Below, in pieces: positions 50,437 through 61,824 of a stretch of DNA of 64,000 bases; position 1 is the stretch's first letter; every line of letters begins with the position of its first letter. The translations under genes and the position numbers were made by a program. The DNA comes from Ottowia sp. oral taxon 894 (GTDB lineage Bacteria; Pseudomonadota; Gammaproteobacteria; Burkholderiales; Burkholderiaceae_C), in the NCBI RefSeq assembly GCF_001262075.1, contig NZ_CP012073.1:1364001-1428000 (forward strand), written 5' to 3'. The notes under the pieces are model-generated. The model was not told the origin of the DNA. It worked only from the letters and a program-made list of their open reading frames with translations, and made no database searches.

Positions 50437-50475
50437 GATGGCCTTTCTGGCTGGGGGTTGAAGAAAGCGGGTGAA

Positions 50476-50907
50476 TCAGACAGGATCAACCAGCAGGCGG
50501 CTGCCAACGATTTCGGCCACGCGGTGCGGCCCTGGTGCGGGCGCGGCGCCCGGGCGGCAAATGGCCGTCCACGGCGCGCCACGGTAGCGCACGGAGGCGG
50601 TGCCATCGGCCTTCCACGCGCGCACTTCCACCGTTTCGCCAATATCGAAATTCACGCTGGGGTCTGCGCCCGGCGACAGATCGCGCCCGCGCCGCTGGCG
50701 TATCCAGTAACAGGCAAACACCGCTGCGGCGCTGACGATGGCGGCCGCCGCCATTTGCGCCGTTTGCGACAGCCCCAGATGCGCGGCCACAGCCCCTGCC
50801 GTCATGCCAATGGCCAGCATGAGCAGGTAAAACGTGCCGGTGAACATTTCAGCGGCCACCAGAAGGCCGGCGGCAATCCACCAGGCAGCGAAATCGGATA
50901 CGGGCAT
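50476..50907 (-). CDS. NfeD family protein
   Basis: A 143-residue membrane protein with two or three N-terminal helices (WWIAAGLLVAAEMFTGTFYL, LMLAIGMTAGAVAAHLG, AAAAIVSAAAVFACYWI). A C-terminal OB-fold-like domain follows (FDIGETVEVRAWKADGTASV, RYRGAPWTAI). This is the short NfeD type that pairs with SPFH proteins, and its gene lies 39 bases upstream of the SPFH gene. ATG at 50907 has AAAAGGAGTCC upstream. Confidence 0.9.
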   Translation of the reverse strand: MPVSDFAAWWIAAGLLVAAEMFTGTFYLLMLAIGMTAGAVAAHLGLSQTAQMAAAAIVSAAAVFACYWIRQRRGRDLSPGADPSVNFDIGETVEVRAWKADGTASVRYRGAPWTAICRPGAAPAPGPHRVAEIVGSRLLVDPV

Positions 50908-51086
50908 GACGGACTCCTTTTCGATGAGAACGGGTTGCAGAAAGAAGCACAGGCGCGATTTTGACATCTTATGGCCATCCGCAACACATTCGCGGCATAT
51001 TTGTCAGGCAATTGCCATGCTGGCGTCGCCATGCAGAAACATGCTTTGCGCAGCTGCGGCAGGGCTGGGCGTGCAGCGAAACAGGA

Positions 51087-51174
51087 TATTTGCTCCTACT
51101 CTAATAGCGAGATGTCCTAGTAGAAACTGCGCAAAACAGCATTTTTGCCCCCTGAATTTGCTTCTGTTTTTGAC
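51087..51174 (-). repeat. Family A dispersed repeat, copy 10
   Basis: ATTTGCTCCTACTCTAATAG, CGAGATGTCCTAGTAGAAAC and GAATTTGCTTCTGTTTTTGA. It is directly followed by a family C copy, so the two types adjoin in the gap before brnQ. Confidence 0.88.
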
Positions 51175-51179
51175 GTGCC

Positions 51180-51345
51180 GTGGCTGGCCGTAAGGGCAAA
51201 AGAGAAGAATCAGGATGGCGGCAGGGCACTAACCGCAGTGGGTGATGCCCCTTTTGCGGCCCAGCGAGGCGCTTGCGACGCCGCAAACCATCCGGGTCCG
51301 CGCTTTTCACGCCTACGGACAGACTCTGAACAGAATCTCAGCCTT
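51180..51345 (+). repeat. Family C dispersed repeat, copy 5
   Basis: Left end TGGCTGGCCGTAAGGGCAAA, interior GAATCAGGATGGCGGCAGGG, right end CGCTTTTCACGCCTACGGAC, then AGACTCTGAACAGAATCTCA. The TCA at the right end is the brnQ stop codon in reverse. Confidence 0.65.
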
Positions 51346-52663
51346 TCTTGCCAATGGCCGTCTTCAGAACCAGGCCCAGCACGAAACCAGCCGTGGCCGG
51401 CAGCAGCCAGCCCATGCCAATGTCGTAAAGCGGGAAAATGCTGTTAATCAGCGCGGCCGTTTCCGGCGCGAAGCTGAAAGCCGCCTTCCAGGCGTCCAGC
51501 ACACCCACGACCAAAGTGGCAAAAATGGTGCAAACATAAACAACCCGGCTACCGCCAAACCAGTTGTTCAGAAAAGCCAGCAAGATAATGACCACCGTCA
51601 GCGGGTAAAGCAGCATCAGCACCGGAACAGAAATGCTGATAATGCCTGACAGTCCTTTGTTTGCAAACACCATCGAAACCAGCGTGAAAATCACGACAAA
51701 GGTTTTATATGAAACCGCTGGCAGCAGGCGGTTGAAATATTCGGAGCAGGAAATAATCAGCCCCACGGCAGTGCTCAGGCAAGCCAGAAACACGATCGCG
51801 CTCAGCAAGACATTGCCGCCCATGCCGAAATAATGCTGCGCGGTTTTTGAAAGCACGGCGGCGCCATTTTCCTGAAGGCCCAGCCCGGCCACGCTGGTCG
51901 CGCCCATGTAGCCAATGAGCAGATACACCACGGCCAGGCAGGCGGCGGCCACGGCGCCCGCAACAGTGGTGGTGGCCAGCAGCTGCGCGCGGTTGCGCAC
52001 GCCCAGGGCGCGCGCGGCGTCAATCACGATGATGGCGAACACCAGCGAGGCCAGCGCGTCCATTGTCTGATAGCCCTCAAGCACGCCCGTGACGAATGGC
52101 TTGTCTGCAAAGCCGCCTTGCGCCGCTTGCAATTCGCCCATCGGGTTGAAGGCCGCGTAGCCCACCAGCACGGCAATGGTGGCCAGCAGCGCGGGCGTGA
52201 GCACTTTGCCAATGCGGTCTACCAGCTTGCCGGGCGAAATGGACAGCCAATAAGTCACGCCAAAGAAAAAGGCGCTGAATATCGCCAGCGCCACGGTTTT
52301 GTGCTCTGGCCCGATAAAGGGCGTGACGCCGATTTCAAACGTAACGGTTGCCGTGCGCGGCGTGGCAAAAAGCGGGCCGATGGCCAAATACAGCACGGCG
52401 GCAAAAGCCACGCCATACCAGGGCGTGACGCGCGAGGCCAAATCCTGCACATCGCGCGAGCCGGAATAGCCGATGGCAATCACGCCCAGCAGCGGCAGCC
52501 CCGCGCCGGTCAGCAAAAAGCCTGACATGGCCGAAAGCCAATTGCTGCCCGCTTGCTGCCCCAGAAAAGCCGGAAAAATCAGGTTGCCCGCGCCAAAAAA
52601 CAGGGCGAACAGCATCAGGCCCACGGCCCAGAGTGAAGGTTTTTGGTTTTCAGGCGCGCTCAT
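51338..52663 (-). CDS. brnQ: Branched-chain amino acid carrier BrnQ
   Basis: A 441-residue inner-membrane cation-coupled transporter for leucine, isoleucine and valine. It has about twelve helices and the family start SLWAVGLMLFALFFGAGNLI, then FPAFLGQQAGSNW. Further conserved regions are YLAIGPLFATPRTATVTFEI and GYQTMDALASLVFAIIVI. The N-terminus is short and cytoplasmic. GGAGACATGAATG surrounds the start. No neighbouring gene shares its pathway. Confidence 0.93.
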   Translation of the reverse strand: MSAPENQKPSLWAVGLMLFALFFGAGNLIFPAFLGQQAGSNWLSAMSGFLLTGAGLPLLGVIAIGYSGSRDVQDLASRVTPWYGVAFAAVLYLAIGPLFATPRTATVTFEIGVTPFIGPEHKTVALAIFSAFFFGVTYWLSISPGKLVDRIGKVLTPALLATIAVLVGYAAFNPMGELQAAQGGFADKPFVTGVLEGYQTMDALASLVFAIIVIDAARALGVRNRAQLLATTTVAGAVAAACLAVVYLLIGYMGATSVAGLGLQENGAAVLSKTAQHYFGMGGNVLLSAIVFLACLSTAVGLIISCSEYFNRLLPAVSYKTFVVIFTLVSMVFANKGLSGIISISVPVLMLLYPLTVVIILLAFLNNWFGGSRVVYVCTIFATLVVGVLDAWKAAFSFAPETAALINSIFPLYDIGMGWLLPATAGFVLGLVLKTAIGKKG

Positions 52664-52786
52664 TCATGTCTCCTGTTATTTCAATCGGGTTGTCAAAAAA
52701 TCCATCCGGTCAGGAATGGGTAGATAAAAAACGCTTTCGGGAACATGCTTTTGAAAAGCGCTGCCCTCAATCTTTTTCATGAACCT

Positions 52787-53623
52787 TCACAAAACCGCGC
52801 CCGCGGGCAGGGCCGCTTGCAGTTGCGCGCGCGTGGCCAGCGCGGCGGCGCGGGCGGCGTCGGCAAAGTTGGCGCCGCTGCTGGCGTAAAGAATGGCGCG
52901 GGAGCTGTTGATGACCACCGGCCCGCCGGGGCGCCAGCCGGCGCGCACGGTGGCGGCCGCGTCGCCGCCTTGCGCGCCCACGCCCGGAATGAGCAGAGGC
53001 AGCGCAGGCGCCATTTCGCGCACGCGCGCCACTTCATGTGCGCGCGTGGCGCCCACCACCAGGCCCAGCTGCCCGTTCATGTTCCACGGCCCTTGCGCCA
53101 GTTGTGCCAGGTGCTCAAACAGGCGCGGCTGGCCGGGCAGGGCCAGCGGCAGGGCCTGCAAGTCGTCTCCGCCGGGGTTGGAGGTGCGGCACAGCAAAAA
53201 CAGCCCTTTGTCCGCGTAGTCCAGATACGGCTCGATGGAGTCAAAGCCCATGAAGGGCGAGAGCGTGACGGCATCGGCGCCGTAGCGCTCGAAGGCTTCG
53301 CGCGCGTATTGCCGGGCCGTGGCGCCAATGTCGCCGCGCTTGGCATCCAGAATGACGGGCACGCCCGGCGCGGCCTGGCGCACGTGCGCAATCAGGCGCT
53401 GAAGCTGGCGCTCTGCGCCATGTGCAGCGAAGTAGGCGATTTGCGGCTTGAAAGCGGCGGCCACGTCCGCCGTGGCGTCCACAATGGCCGCGCAGAAGTC
53501 AAAAAAGCTTTCCGCCGCAGGCGTCATGCCGGCCGGAAAGCGGGCAGGGTCCGGGTCCAGCCCCACGCACAAAAGGGACTGCCTGGCCTGGCTGGCCGCT
53601 GCGAGCATCTGGGTAAACGTCAT
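52787..53623 (-). CDS. pyrF: Orotidine 5'-phosphate decarboxylase
   Basis: Decarboxylates OMP to UMP, the last step of de novo pyrimidine synthesis (EC 4.1.1.23). The 278-residue length and the motifs [32 protein letters not shown] and [19 protein letters not shown] place it in the long, subfamily 2 type; the Asp/Lys of DAKRGD is catalytic. Later [18 protein letters not shown] and [14 protein letters not shown] form the phosphate site. I chose the ATG at 53623 where conserved sequence begins. Stands alone on the minus strand. Confidence 0.95.
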   Translation of the reverse strand: MTFTQMLAAASQARQSLLCVGLDPDPARFPAGMTPAAESFFDFCAAIVDATADVAAAFKPQIAYFAAHGAERQLQRLIAHVRQAAPGVPVILDAKRGDIGATARQYAREAFERYGADAVTLSPFMGFDSIEPYLDYADKGLFLLCRTSNPGGDDLQALPLALPGQPRLFEHLAQLAQGPWNMNGQLGLVVGATRAHEVARVREMAPALPLLIPGVGAQGGDAAATVRAGWRPGGPVVINSSRAILYASSGANFADAARAAALATRAQLQAALPAGAVL

Positions 53624-53714
53624 GCGGCCGGATTCTAGGTTTGGCGCTTTCGCCGTAATTTCGGGCATCCATGCCTCGCAAGCCAACCCAAAAAGCTGGC
53701 GCGCCCGCCGGAGA

Positions 53715-53803
53715 GCATCAAAAAAAGAAGCAAATCGAAGGGGTCTGAATGCCGCCTTGCGCAATTTTCACTAGGACATCGCGCTATTAATAAAAGAGCA
53801 AAT
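53715..53803 (+). repeat. Family A dispersed repeat, copy 11
   Basis: CATCAAAAAAAGAAGCAAAT, GAATGCCGCCTTGCGCAATT, TTCACTAGGACATCGCGCTA and TTAATAAAAGAGCAAATTTG. Close to consensus throughout. Confidence 0.9.
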
Positions 53804-53864
53804 TTGGCGTATTCGGTACCGCTCATGGCCTCCCGCTTTGTGACCATTGCTCTTGAAGCTTTAG

Positions 53865-53955
53865 CGTGAAGGCGGCGGCCCCAGCGGTCTGCGGCTTTGC
53901 AACCCAGCCCGCTCTTTCGCTCCTCACGGCCAGATGCTGAACCGGCTTTCAGCCA
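53865..53955 (+). repeat. Family C dispersed repeat, copy 6 (partial)
   Basis: Right end CTCTTTCGCTCCTCACGGCC, then AGATGCTGAACCGGCTTTCA, whose TCA is the reverse stop codon of the ABC exporter. The left part (TTTGCAACCC, GGTCTGCGGC) is only weakly similar. Confidence 0.55.
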
Positions 53956-55802
53956 GCAGCATCCGGCTCGCCGCCCAGAAAGCCGCCGCTTTGCCGTGCC
54001 CACAGGCGCGCGTAGAGGCCGCCCTGGGCCAGCAGCTGGGCGTGGGTGCCTTGCTCGACGATGCGGCCGGCGTCCATGACGATGAGGCGGTCCAGCGCGG
54101 CGATGGTGGACAGGCGGTGGGCGATGGCAATCACGGTTTTGCCTTGCATGAGGGTTTCCAGGCTTTGCTGGATGGCCGCTTCCACTTCGCTGTCAAGCGC
54201 GCTGGTGGCTTCGTCCAGCAGCAGAATGGGCGCGTCTTTGAGCATGACGCGCGCGATGGCCACGCGCTGGCGCTGGCCGCCGGAGAGTTTGACGCCGCGC
54301 TCGCCGACGTGCGCGTCATAGCCGCTGCGGCCTTGAAGGTCGGTCAGTTGTTCGATGAAGTCGCTGGCCTGGGCGCGGCTGGCGGCGGCGCGCATGTGTT
54401 CTTCGCTGGCGTCGGGGCGGCCATACAGGATGTTGTCGCGCATGGAGCGGTGCAGCAGCGAGGTGTCTTGCGTGACCATGCCGATGGCCGCGCGCAGGCT
54501 TTCTTGCGTGACGTGGGCGATGTCTTGCCCGTCGATGAGGATGCGCCCGCCTTGCACGTCGTGAAAGCGCAGCAGCAGGTTGACCAGCGTGGATTTGCCC
54601 GCGCCGGAGCGCCCGACCAGCCCCACTTTTTCGCCAGGGCGGATGTGCAGGTTCAGCCCGCTGATGACGGGCTTGCCGCCGCCGCTGCCTGCTTCGTAGG
54701 CGAAGCTCACGTTTTCAAAGCGCACGTCGCCGCGTGTGACGGCCAGGGGGCGGGCCAGGGGCGCGTCGGCTACGGCGGGTGTTTGCGCCAGGGCGCTGAT
54801 GCCGTCTTGCACCGTGCCGATGTTTTCAAACAGGCGGGCAAATTCCCACATGACCCAGTGGCTGATGCCCGCCAGGCGCAGCGACATGGCGATGACGGCA
54901 GCCACCGCGCCTGCGCCGGTTTCGCCGCGCGACCACAGCCACAGCGACAGCCCGCCGGCCGAGAGCATCAGCAGCATGATGAGCGCGTGATTGACGATCT
55001 CAAACGCGCTGATCAGGCGCATTTGCACCTGGCCGGTGATCTGGAACGCCTGCATCGCTTCGCGGGCGTAGGCCGCTTCGCGCTGGCTGTGGGAAAAGAG
55101 CTTGACGGTGGCGATGTTGGTGTAGGCGTCGGTCACGCGCCCGGTCATCAGGCTGCGGGCGTCGGCCTGCTCCTTGCCGGCGCGCCCCAGCCGGGGCACG
55201 AAATACCCGCACGCCAGCCCGTAGGCCAGCGCCCACAGGGCAAAAGGCAGCATCAGCCGCCAGTCCATGCCCGCCGTGAGGGCCAGGAGGGTGAGCATGT
55301 AAACGCCCATGCCGATGACGACATCAACGGCGGTGAGCATCACATCGCGCACGGCCAGCGCCGTTTGCATGACTTTGGCGGCCACGCGGCCGGCGAATTC
55401 GTCGGCATAGAAAGACAGGCTCTGCCTCAGCATCAGGCGGTGAAAGTTCCAGCGCAGCCGCATCGGAAAGCCGATGGCCAGCGCCTGGTGCTGCACCAGC
55501 GTGTGCAGCGCAATCAGCGCAATGGATGCCAGCAGCACCGCCGCCAGCGCCGCCAGCGCAGGGCCGTGTCCGGCCCAGAAATGGGCCGGATCGGCCTGGC
55601 CGATCCAGTCCACCACGCGGCCCAGCAGTGCAAACAGCAGCGCGTCAAACGCCGCGCGCAAGGCCGCCAGCACGGTCAGCAGCGCAATCAGGCCGCGCAT
55701 GCCCTGCGTGCAGGCCCACACGAACGGCACGAGCCGCCTGGGCGGCAAGGCCGGCTCGGCGGCGGGGTAGAAATCAAGGCGGTTTTCAAAAAAGCGGAAC
55801 AT
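53949..55802 (-). CDS. ABC transporter ATP-binding protein/permease (exporter type)
   Basis: A 617-residue fused half-transporter: N-terminal six-helix domain (GMRGLIALLTVLAALRAAFD and others) and C-terminal ATPase. Walker A is GLVGRSGAGKSTLVNLLLRF, the signature LSGGQRQRVAIARVML, and Walker B ILLLDEATSALD, then AIAHRLSTIAALDRLIVMDA. Homodimers of this type (MsbA and lipid or drug exporters) face out of the inner membrane; the substrate cannot be fixed. Starts with ATG at 55802 (MFRFFENRLDFYP). Not in an operon. The stop codon lies in a family C repeat. Confidence 0.92.
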   Translation of the reverse strand: MFRFFENRLDFYPAAEPALPPRRLVPFVWACTQGMRGLIALLTVLAALRAAFDALLFALLGRVVDWIGQADPAHFWAGHGPALAALAAVLLASIALIALHTLVQHQALAIGFPMRLRWNFHRLMLRQSLSFYADEFAGRVAAKVMQTALAVRDVMLTAVDVVIGMGVYMLTLLALTAGMDWRLMLPFALWALAYGLACGYFVPRLGRAGKEQADARSLMTGRVTDAYTNIATVKLFSHSQREAAYAREAMQAFQITGQVQMRLISAFEIVNHALIMLLMLSAGGLSLWLWSRGETGAGAVAAVIAMSLRLAGISHWVMWEFARLFENIGTVQDGISALAQTPAVADAPLARPLAVTRGDVRFENVSFAYEAGSGGGKPVISGLNLHIRPGEKVGLVGRSGAGKSTLVNLLLRFHDVQGGRILIDGQDIAHVTQESLRAAIGMVTQDTSLLHRSMRDNILYGRPDASEEHMRAAASRAQASDFIEQLTDLQGRSGYDAHVGERGVKLSGGQRQRVAIARVMLKDAPILLLDEATSALDSEVEAAIQQSLETLMQGKTVIAIAHRLSTIAALDRLIVMDAGRIVEQGTHAQLLAQGGLYARLWARQSGGFLGGEPDAAG

Positions 55803-55910
55803 GAAACGGTTTTTGGCGGGCCGGAAGGCGGAAAAAAGGGGCAATTCTGCGGCGTCACGCGCCTGCGCGCTCCCGAGCCTTTCGCAGCGGCTGGCGGGCT
55901 GCAGATTGCT

Positions 55911-55973
55911 CCTGCTTCAATAGCGGCTTGCGCCCATTCCATCAGGACTTGAGGCCAATTGGGGCATGAAAAA
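55911..55973 (+). repeat. Family B dispersed repeat, copy 3
   Basis: TGCTTCAATAGCGGCTTGCG, CCCATTCCATCAGGACTTGA and GGCCAATTGGGGCATGAAAA. The core reads CATCAGGAC instead of CACTAGGAC. Confidence 0.7.
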
Positions 55974-56059
55974 GCGGGCTGGCGGCCCGCTTTCCGGTGG
56001 TTTTGGAACTTTGAAACTCGCTCAAAAGCGGCCCCTGGATGCGATGCGAGAAGTACGCC

Positions 56060-56190
56060 TTTGGGCGTGACCTCGGGCGCTCGTGGGCCTTGCGAATCCT
56101 TGCCGGGCTGCGAGGCCCGTCTGCGTCTTGCGGTACATCCCGATTCCCGCGCTTTCGCTGCTTACGGCCAGGCGCTGGACAGGTTCTGAA
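56060..56190 (+). repeat. Family C dispersed repeat, copy 7
   Basis: Interior CGTGGGCCTTGCGAATCC and ACATCCCGATTCCCGCGC, right end TTTCGCTGCTTACGGCCAGG, then CGCTGGACAGGTTCTGAAG. This copy does not adjoin a stop codon of an intact gene. Confidence 0.62.
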
Positions 56191-56214
56191 GCCGAAGACA
56201 CCGATTCAGAGTGA

Positions 56215-56275
56215 ATTAAGAACAGGAGCAAATTTGACGAATGAAAATGGCGTCTCGCGCTCCTCTTTTTAATAC
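56215..56275 (+). repeat. Family A dispersed repeat, copy 12 (fragment)
   Basis: Has the left arm (AAGAACAGGAGCAAATTTGA) and the AATGGCGTCTCGCGC section, but the CTAGGAC core and the right arm are missing. Confidence 0.45.
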
Positions 56276-56407
56276 TGCTTTACCTGCACCACCCAAGAAA
56301 AAGGCCTGCCGCTCTGGCAGGCCCCATTCAAACGGCAAAAGTCTGAAACCACGGCCCACAGGCCCGCCGCAATCACATCTGGTCTTCCACGGCAATGCCG
56401 TGGGCGC

Positions 56408-57082
56408 TCAGCCAGGCGCGCACTTTTTCTCTGTTTCCGGATTGCGCGGACCCATGAAAAAGTAGCGCTGGAACGTATGGCCTGCCTCGTTCACCGCGCG
56501 CGGATCGACGCCCAAGTCCAGCAGGCGCGGAATATCTTCGAAGCTGCCAATCATTGCAGCCTGATGCAGCGGCGTCCGGCCATCCTTCGAGCGCGCATGC
56601 ACATTGGCCCCGGCATCCAGCAGCAGCTGCACATTGGCCTGGGTGCTAGTACCCAAGGCCGAAAACAGGGGCGTTTCGCCCAGCCGGTTTTTCACTTCGG
56701 TGGAAAACCCGCGCTTGAGCAGAGCTTTCAGCCAGTAGCTGTCGGACAGTTTGGCGGCAAAGTGCATGGAGGTGTCTCTCGCATCCCCCAGCCATGTGGG
56801 GTCCGTGCCCAGCTCCAGCAGGCTCTCGAAGGCGCGGCGGTTGCCTTCCACCATCGCCACGTCCAGCGGCGTCATGGCCCTGGCGTTGCGGCTATTGAGG
56901 CTTGCGCCTTCGGCCAGCAGCTGGCGCGCCTGCGCCAAGTCGTCCCTGGCCGCCGCCTGGTACAGCGCCGCGTCTTTGGGCGTTGCGAATTTTCCGTTGC
57001 TCATGTCCGTGTCTGGCTGACCGCAGGCCGAGGCGGCCAACACGGCCAGCGCGGATAAAAGCAGTCTGCGTCTGCGCATCAT
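56408..57082 (-). CDS. Ankyrin repeat lipoprotein, C-terminus probably frameshifted
   Basis: A 224-residue protein. It has a lipoprotein-type signal (LLLSALAVLAASACGQ). About five ankyrin repeats follow, e.g. AMTPLDVAMVEGNRRAFESL, LGETPLFSALGTSTQANVQL and DGRTPLHQAAMIGSFEDIPR. As read, it stops just after ETEKKCAPG. One added A in the AAAAA run near 56433 would continue it as KVRAWLSAHGIAVEDQM to a stop at 56373, a more natural end. It lies about 105 bases downstream of a lipase-like gene on the same strand. Ankyrin lipoproteins are plausible immunity partners of periplasmic phospholipase effectors, but that is inference. Confidence 0.8.
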   Translation of the reverse strand: MMRRRRLLLSALAVLAASACGQPDTDMSNGKFATPKDAALYQAAARDDLAQARQLLAEGASLNSRNARAMTPLDVAMVEGNRRAFESLLELGTDPTWLGDARDTSMHFAAKLSDSYWLKALLKRGFSTEVKNRLGETPLFSALGTSTQANVQLLLDAGANVHARSKDGRTPLHQAAMIGSFEDIPRLLDLGVDPRAVNEAGHTFQRYFFMGPRNPETEKKCAPG

Positions 57083-57186
57083 GTGTTGTATGAAAGATGG
57101 AAGGAAAAAACAGAGAAACAGCGGCCCGGAAGGCGATGGAAAGCGCCCGCTGCCGTTTGCCTTTCTCACCGGGCCCAAAGCGCAGC

Positions 57187-58232
57187 TTATCTGTTGAACA
57201 GGTCCGCAATCGTCCGGCCCGCTTCGGCAATGGCGTCGCGCGCCTTTTGTGCGCCCTGGCTAATGGCACCGCCAACGGCCCTGGTCTTTTCAGTCAGCCA
57301 CTGAACGCCTTGCGCCAGCTTGTCGCTTGTCCGCTTCACGTCATCCGCCGCCTCGCTGGCGGCCCGTTTGGCGCCGTCGCCCGCCTTGTCCGTCAGCACG
57401 GCAGCTTCATGGCTCGCGCCATCAATCAGCGCATTGGCGCGCTCGCCTGCCGTCTCAACCCGCAGGGCGGCTTGATTGAATGAGGCTTCCTGCCCCGTGG
57501 CCTTGCCCGCGCCGCGCTGCGCATGGCCCAAAAGCGAAGCGCCTTCGCGCAGGGCTTCCACATAAGCCCGGCCGTCGCCCTTGCCGCCATGCAGTCCCAC
57601 AAAGTTGCAACAAGCGCCTCTGGACGCGGCAAGGCGCAGCTCATGCCCCACGGCGTCAGACGCGAGCATTGCGCCCTGCAAGCCCGTCAGCAGCGCGCCT
57701 TCCACGTTGTAGCGGCGGATCTGGCCGCTGCCAGCCAGTTCCTCGCGTATGGCGTGGGGCGTCTTGCCCGGCTTCAGGCTGCGCAGGGTGCTGTCGCTCA
57801 GGCCCGCCGTATTGAAAGTCACGCCCGGCGCGCCCGTGGTCAGCATGGCCGCCGAAGCCAAGCCGCCGCCCAGGGAGTGCCCCATGAAAACCACGTTGCC
57901 TTTGCCGAAAGCTTTAACAGCGCGCTTTGCCAACAAGATGGCTGTTGATATTGGTCCGTTGTCAGCCCCAGGGCTTGTCCGCCATTGGCTTTGATGTCCG
58001 CTCCTTCCGGCCCGAACATTGGCCCGTGCCAAGGAAGGCAACGACATATTGCCCCTGGTCGTGTTCCGGTAGATGGCGGCGTCAAAGCCGCTCTGCTCGT
58101 CGCGCAACATGCTCGGAGCAAGGTCTGGAATGGAAACCACCTTGTTGTTTCATTCACGAAGTGATCGCTCACCGGGTAGCCAGGCTGTGGTTCACCCTGG
58201 CGGCAGCCAGGCCGGACATGCTGGTTGGTGTG
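57187..58232 (-). pseudogene. Lipase-like (alpha/beta hydrolase) gene with several frameshifts
   Basis: The 3' two thirds form a clean frame with the nucleophile motif VVFMGHSLGGGLASAAMLTT (GHSLG) and VTFNTAGLSDSTLRSLKPG, the pattern of class 3 lipases. A helical Ala/Lys-rich C-terminal region follows (GAKRAASEAADDVKRTSDKL). Upstream, sensible sequence jumps between frames: PGYPVSDHFVNE, then VVSIPDLAPSMLRDEQSGFD, then QYVVAFLGTG, then FGPEGADIKANGGQALGLTT, then AILLAKRAVKAFGKGN. That needs about four single-base changes between 57925 and 58150. No proper start is seen before metG. Probably a decayed secreted or type VI effector-like lipase; the ankyrin gene after it would be its partner. Confidence 0.7.
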
Positions 58233-58254
58233 CGTTTAGGGGCCTAGGGCGCGT

Positions 58255-60351
<2,097 letters not shown>

Positions 60352-60456
60352 GGCTGTATTTGCAGACAGTTGAAGAAAGGCCACTGATTTTAGGGTTTCA
60401 CCCCTCACGGATAGACTGCCGCGCCCATTGAAACAACTCCCGCAAGGACACCTCCC

Positions 60457-61542
60457 ATGAGCATGGACCAGGCCGCCCTGATGGCCGCGCTGCAAGGCGT
60501 GATCGACCCGAACACGGGCAAGGATTTCGTTTCCACCAAGCTGCTGAAAAACCTGCGCGCGCAAGGCGCCAGCGTGAGCTTTGACGTGACGCTGGGCTAC
60601 CCTGCGCGCAGCCAGATCGCCCCCATCCGCCAGATGCTGGAAGACGCCGCCCGCAGCGTGCCCGGCGTGCAGCAGGCCACGGCGAATGTGGATTTCAAAA
60701 TCATCGCCCACAGCGTGCAGCGCGGCGTGCCGCTGCTGCCGGGCGTGAAAAACATGATCGCCGTGGCTTCCGGCAAGGGCGGCGTGGGCAAAAGCACCAC
60801 GGCGGCCAATCTGGCACTGGCGCTGGCCGCCGAAGGCGCGCGCGTGGGCATGCTTGACGCCGACATCTACGGCCCCAGCCAGCCCACCATGATGGGCGTG
60901 CATGGCTCGCCCGAGCACGACGGCCAGGTCATGCAGCCGCTCATCGGCCACGGCGTGCAGGTGAACTCCATCGGCCTGATGGTCAAGCAGGGGCAGGCCA
61001 TGATCTGGCGCGGCCCGATGGTCACGCAGGCGCTGGACCAGCTCATGCGCCAGACGGCCTGGCACGACGTGGACTACCTCATCGTGGACATGCCCCCCGG
61101 CACGGGCGACGTGCAGCTGTCCATCAGCCAGCGCGCGCCCGTCACCGGCGCGGTCATCGTCACCACGCCGCAAGACATCGCCCTGATGGACGCGCGCCGG
61201 GGCATCGCCATGTTTGAAAAAGTGGGCGTGCCCATTCTGGGCGTGGTGGAAAACATGGCCGTGCACCGCTGCACGCAGTGCGGGCATGAAGAGCACATCT
61301 TCGGCGCGGGCGGCGGCCAGCGCATGGCCGAGGAATACAAGGTGGACTACCTGGGCGGCCTGCCCCTGTCGCTGTCCATCCGCGAGCAGGCCGACAGCGG
61401 CTGCCCCACCGTGGTGGCCGCGCCCGACAGCGCCGAGGCCGCCACCTACCGCGCCATTGCCCGCCGCATCGCCGTGAAGGTGGCCGAACAGGCCAAGGAC
61501 TATTCCAGCCGCTTTCCGACCATCACCGTCTCCAATACCTGA
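60457..61542 (+). CDS. apbC: Iron-sulfur cluster carrier protein ApbC/Mrp
   Basis: A 361-residue cytosolic P-loop ATPase that carries and delivers Fe-S clusters. The N-terminal DUF59-like (MIP18) domain occupies about the first 80 residues ([20 protein letters not shown]). The deviant Walker A is [20 protein letters not shown], followed by [17 protein letters not shown] and the cluster-binding CTQCGHEEH (CxxC). Start MSMDQ at the ATG preceded by AAGGACACCTCCC. Divergent to metG; a family A repeat follows its stop within 50 bases. Confidence 0.95.
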   Translation: MSMDQAALMAALQGVIDPNTGKDFVSTKLLKNLRAQGASVSFDVTLGYPARSQIAPIRQMLEDAARSVPGVQQATANVDFKIIAHSVQRGVPLLPGVKNMIAVASGKGGVGKSTTAANLALALAAEGARVGMLDADIYGPSQPTMMGVHGSPEHDGQVMQPLIGHGVQVNSIGLMVKQGQAMIWRGPMVTQALDQLMRQTAWHDVDYLIVDMPPGTGDVQLSISQRAPVTGAVIVTTPQDIALMDARRGIAMFEKVGVPILGVVENMAVHRCTQCGHEEHIFGAGGGQRMAEEYKVDYLGGLPLSLSIREQADSGCPTVVAAPDSAEAATYRAIARRIAVKVAEQAKDYSSRFPTITVSNT

Positions 61543-61590
61543 GGGCCTGTTCACGGCTTCGCGGCAGACGGAGGGAAGGCGGATGGTCTT

Positions 61591-61682
61591 ATTTTTGCTC
61601 CTTTATTCGTAGCATGAGGTCCTAGTGAATAGGGCGCTGAACGGCATTTCATAGGCCTGGTTTTTGCTCCTGTTTTCGTCAT
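61591..61682 (-). repeat. Family A dispersed repeat, copy 13
   Basis: ATTTTTGCTCCTTTATTCGT, AGCATGAGGTCCTAGTGAAT, GCGCTGAACGGCATTTC and GTTTTTGCTCCTGTTTTCGT. A complete element between apbC and radA. Confidence 0.85.
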
Positions 61683-61824
61683 CCTCCGGCGGGCAGGAGT
61701 GCTCGTTTTCAACGGCTCAAAGGCGCGGCCCGCCCAGGCCCTTCTGGCTCCGCATGGCAGGCTGGGCGGCGGCCGTCTGAGGCGGCGGGCGGGGCGCTTG
61801 CCGCGCCGCTACCATCGCCGCCCC

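Larger units (their letters stand above)
55803..56372. other. Intergenic region, about 570 bases, no gene seen
   Basis: Filled mainly by one family B repeat, one family C repeat and a partial family A repeat. The last 100 bases (CTGCCGCTCTGGCAGGC, around 56309) hold a small CTGCCGCTCTGGCAG hairpin without a clear T-run. Confidence 0.4.
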
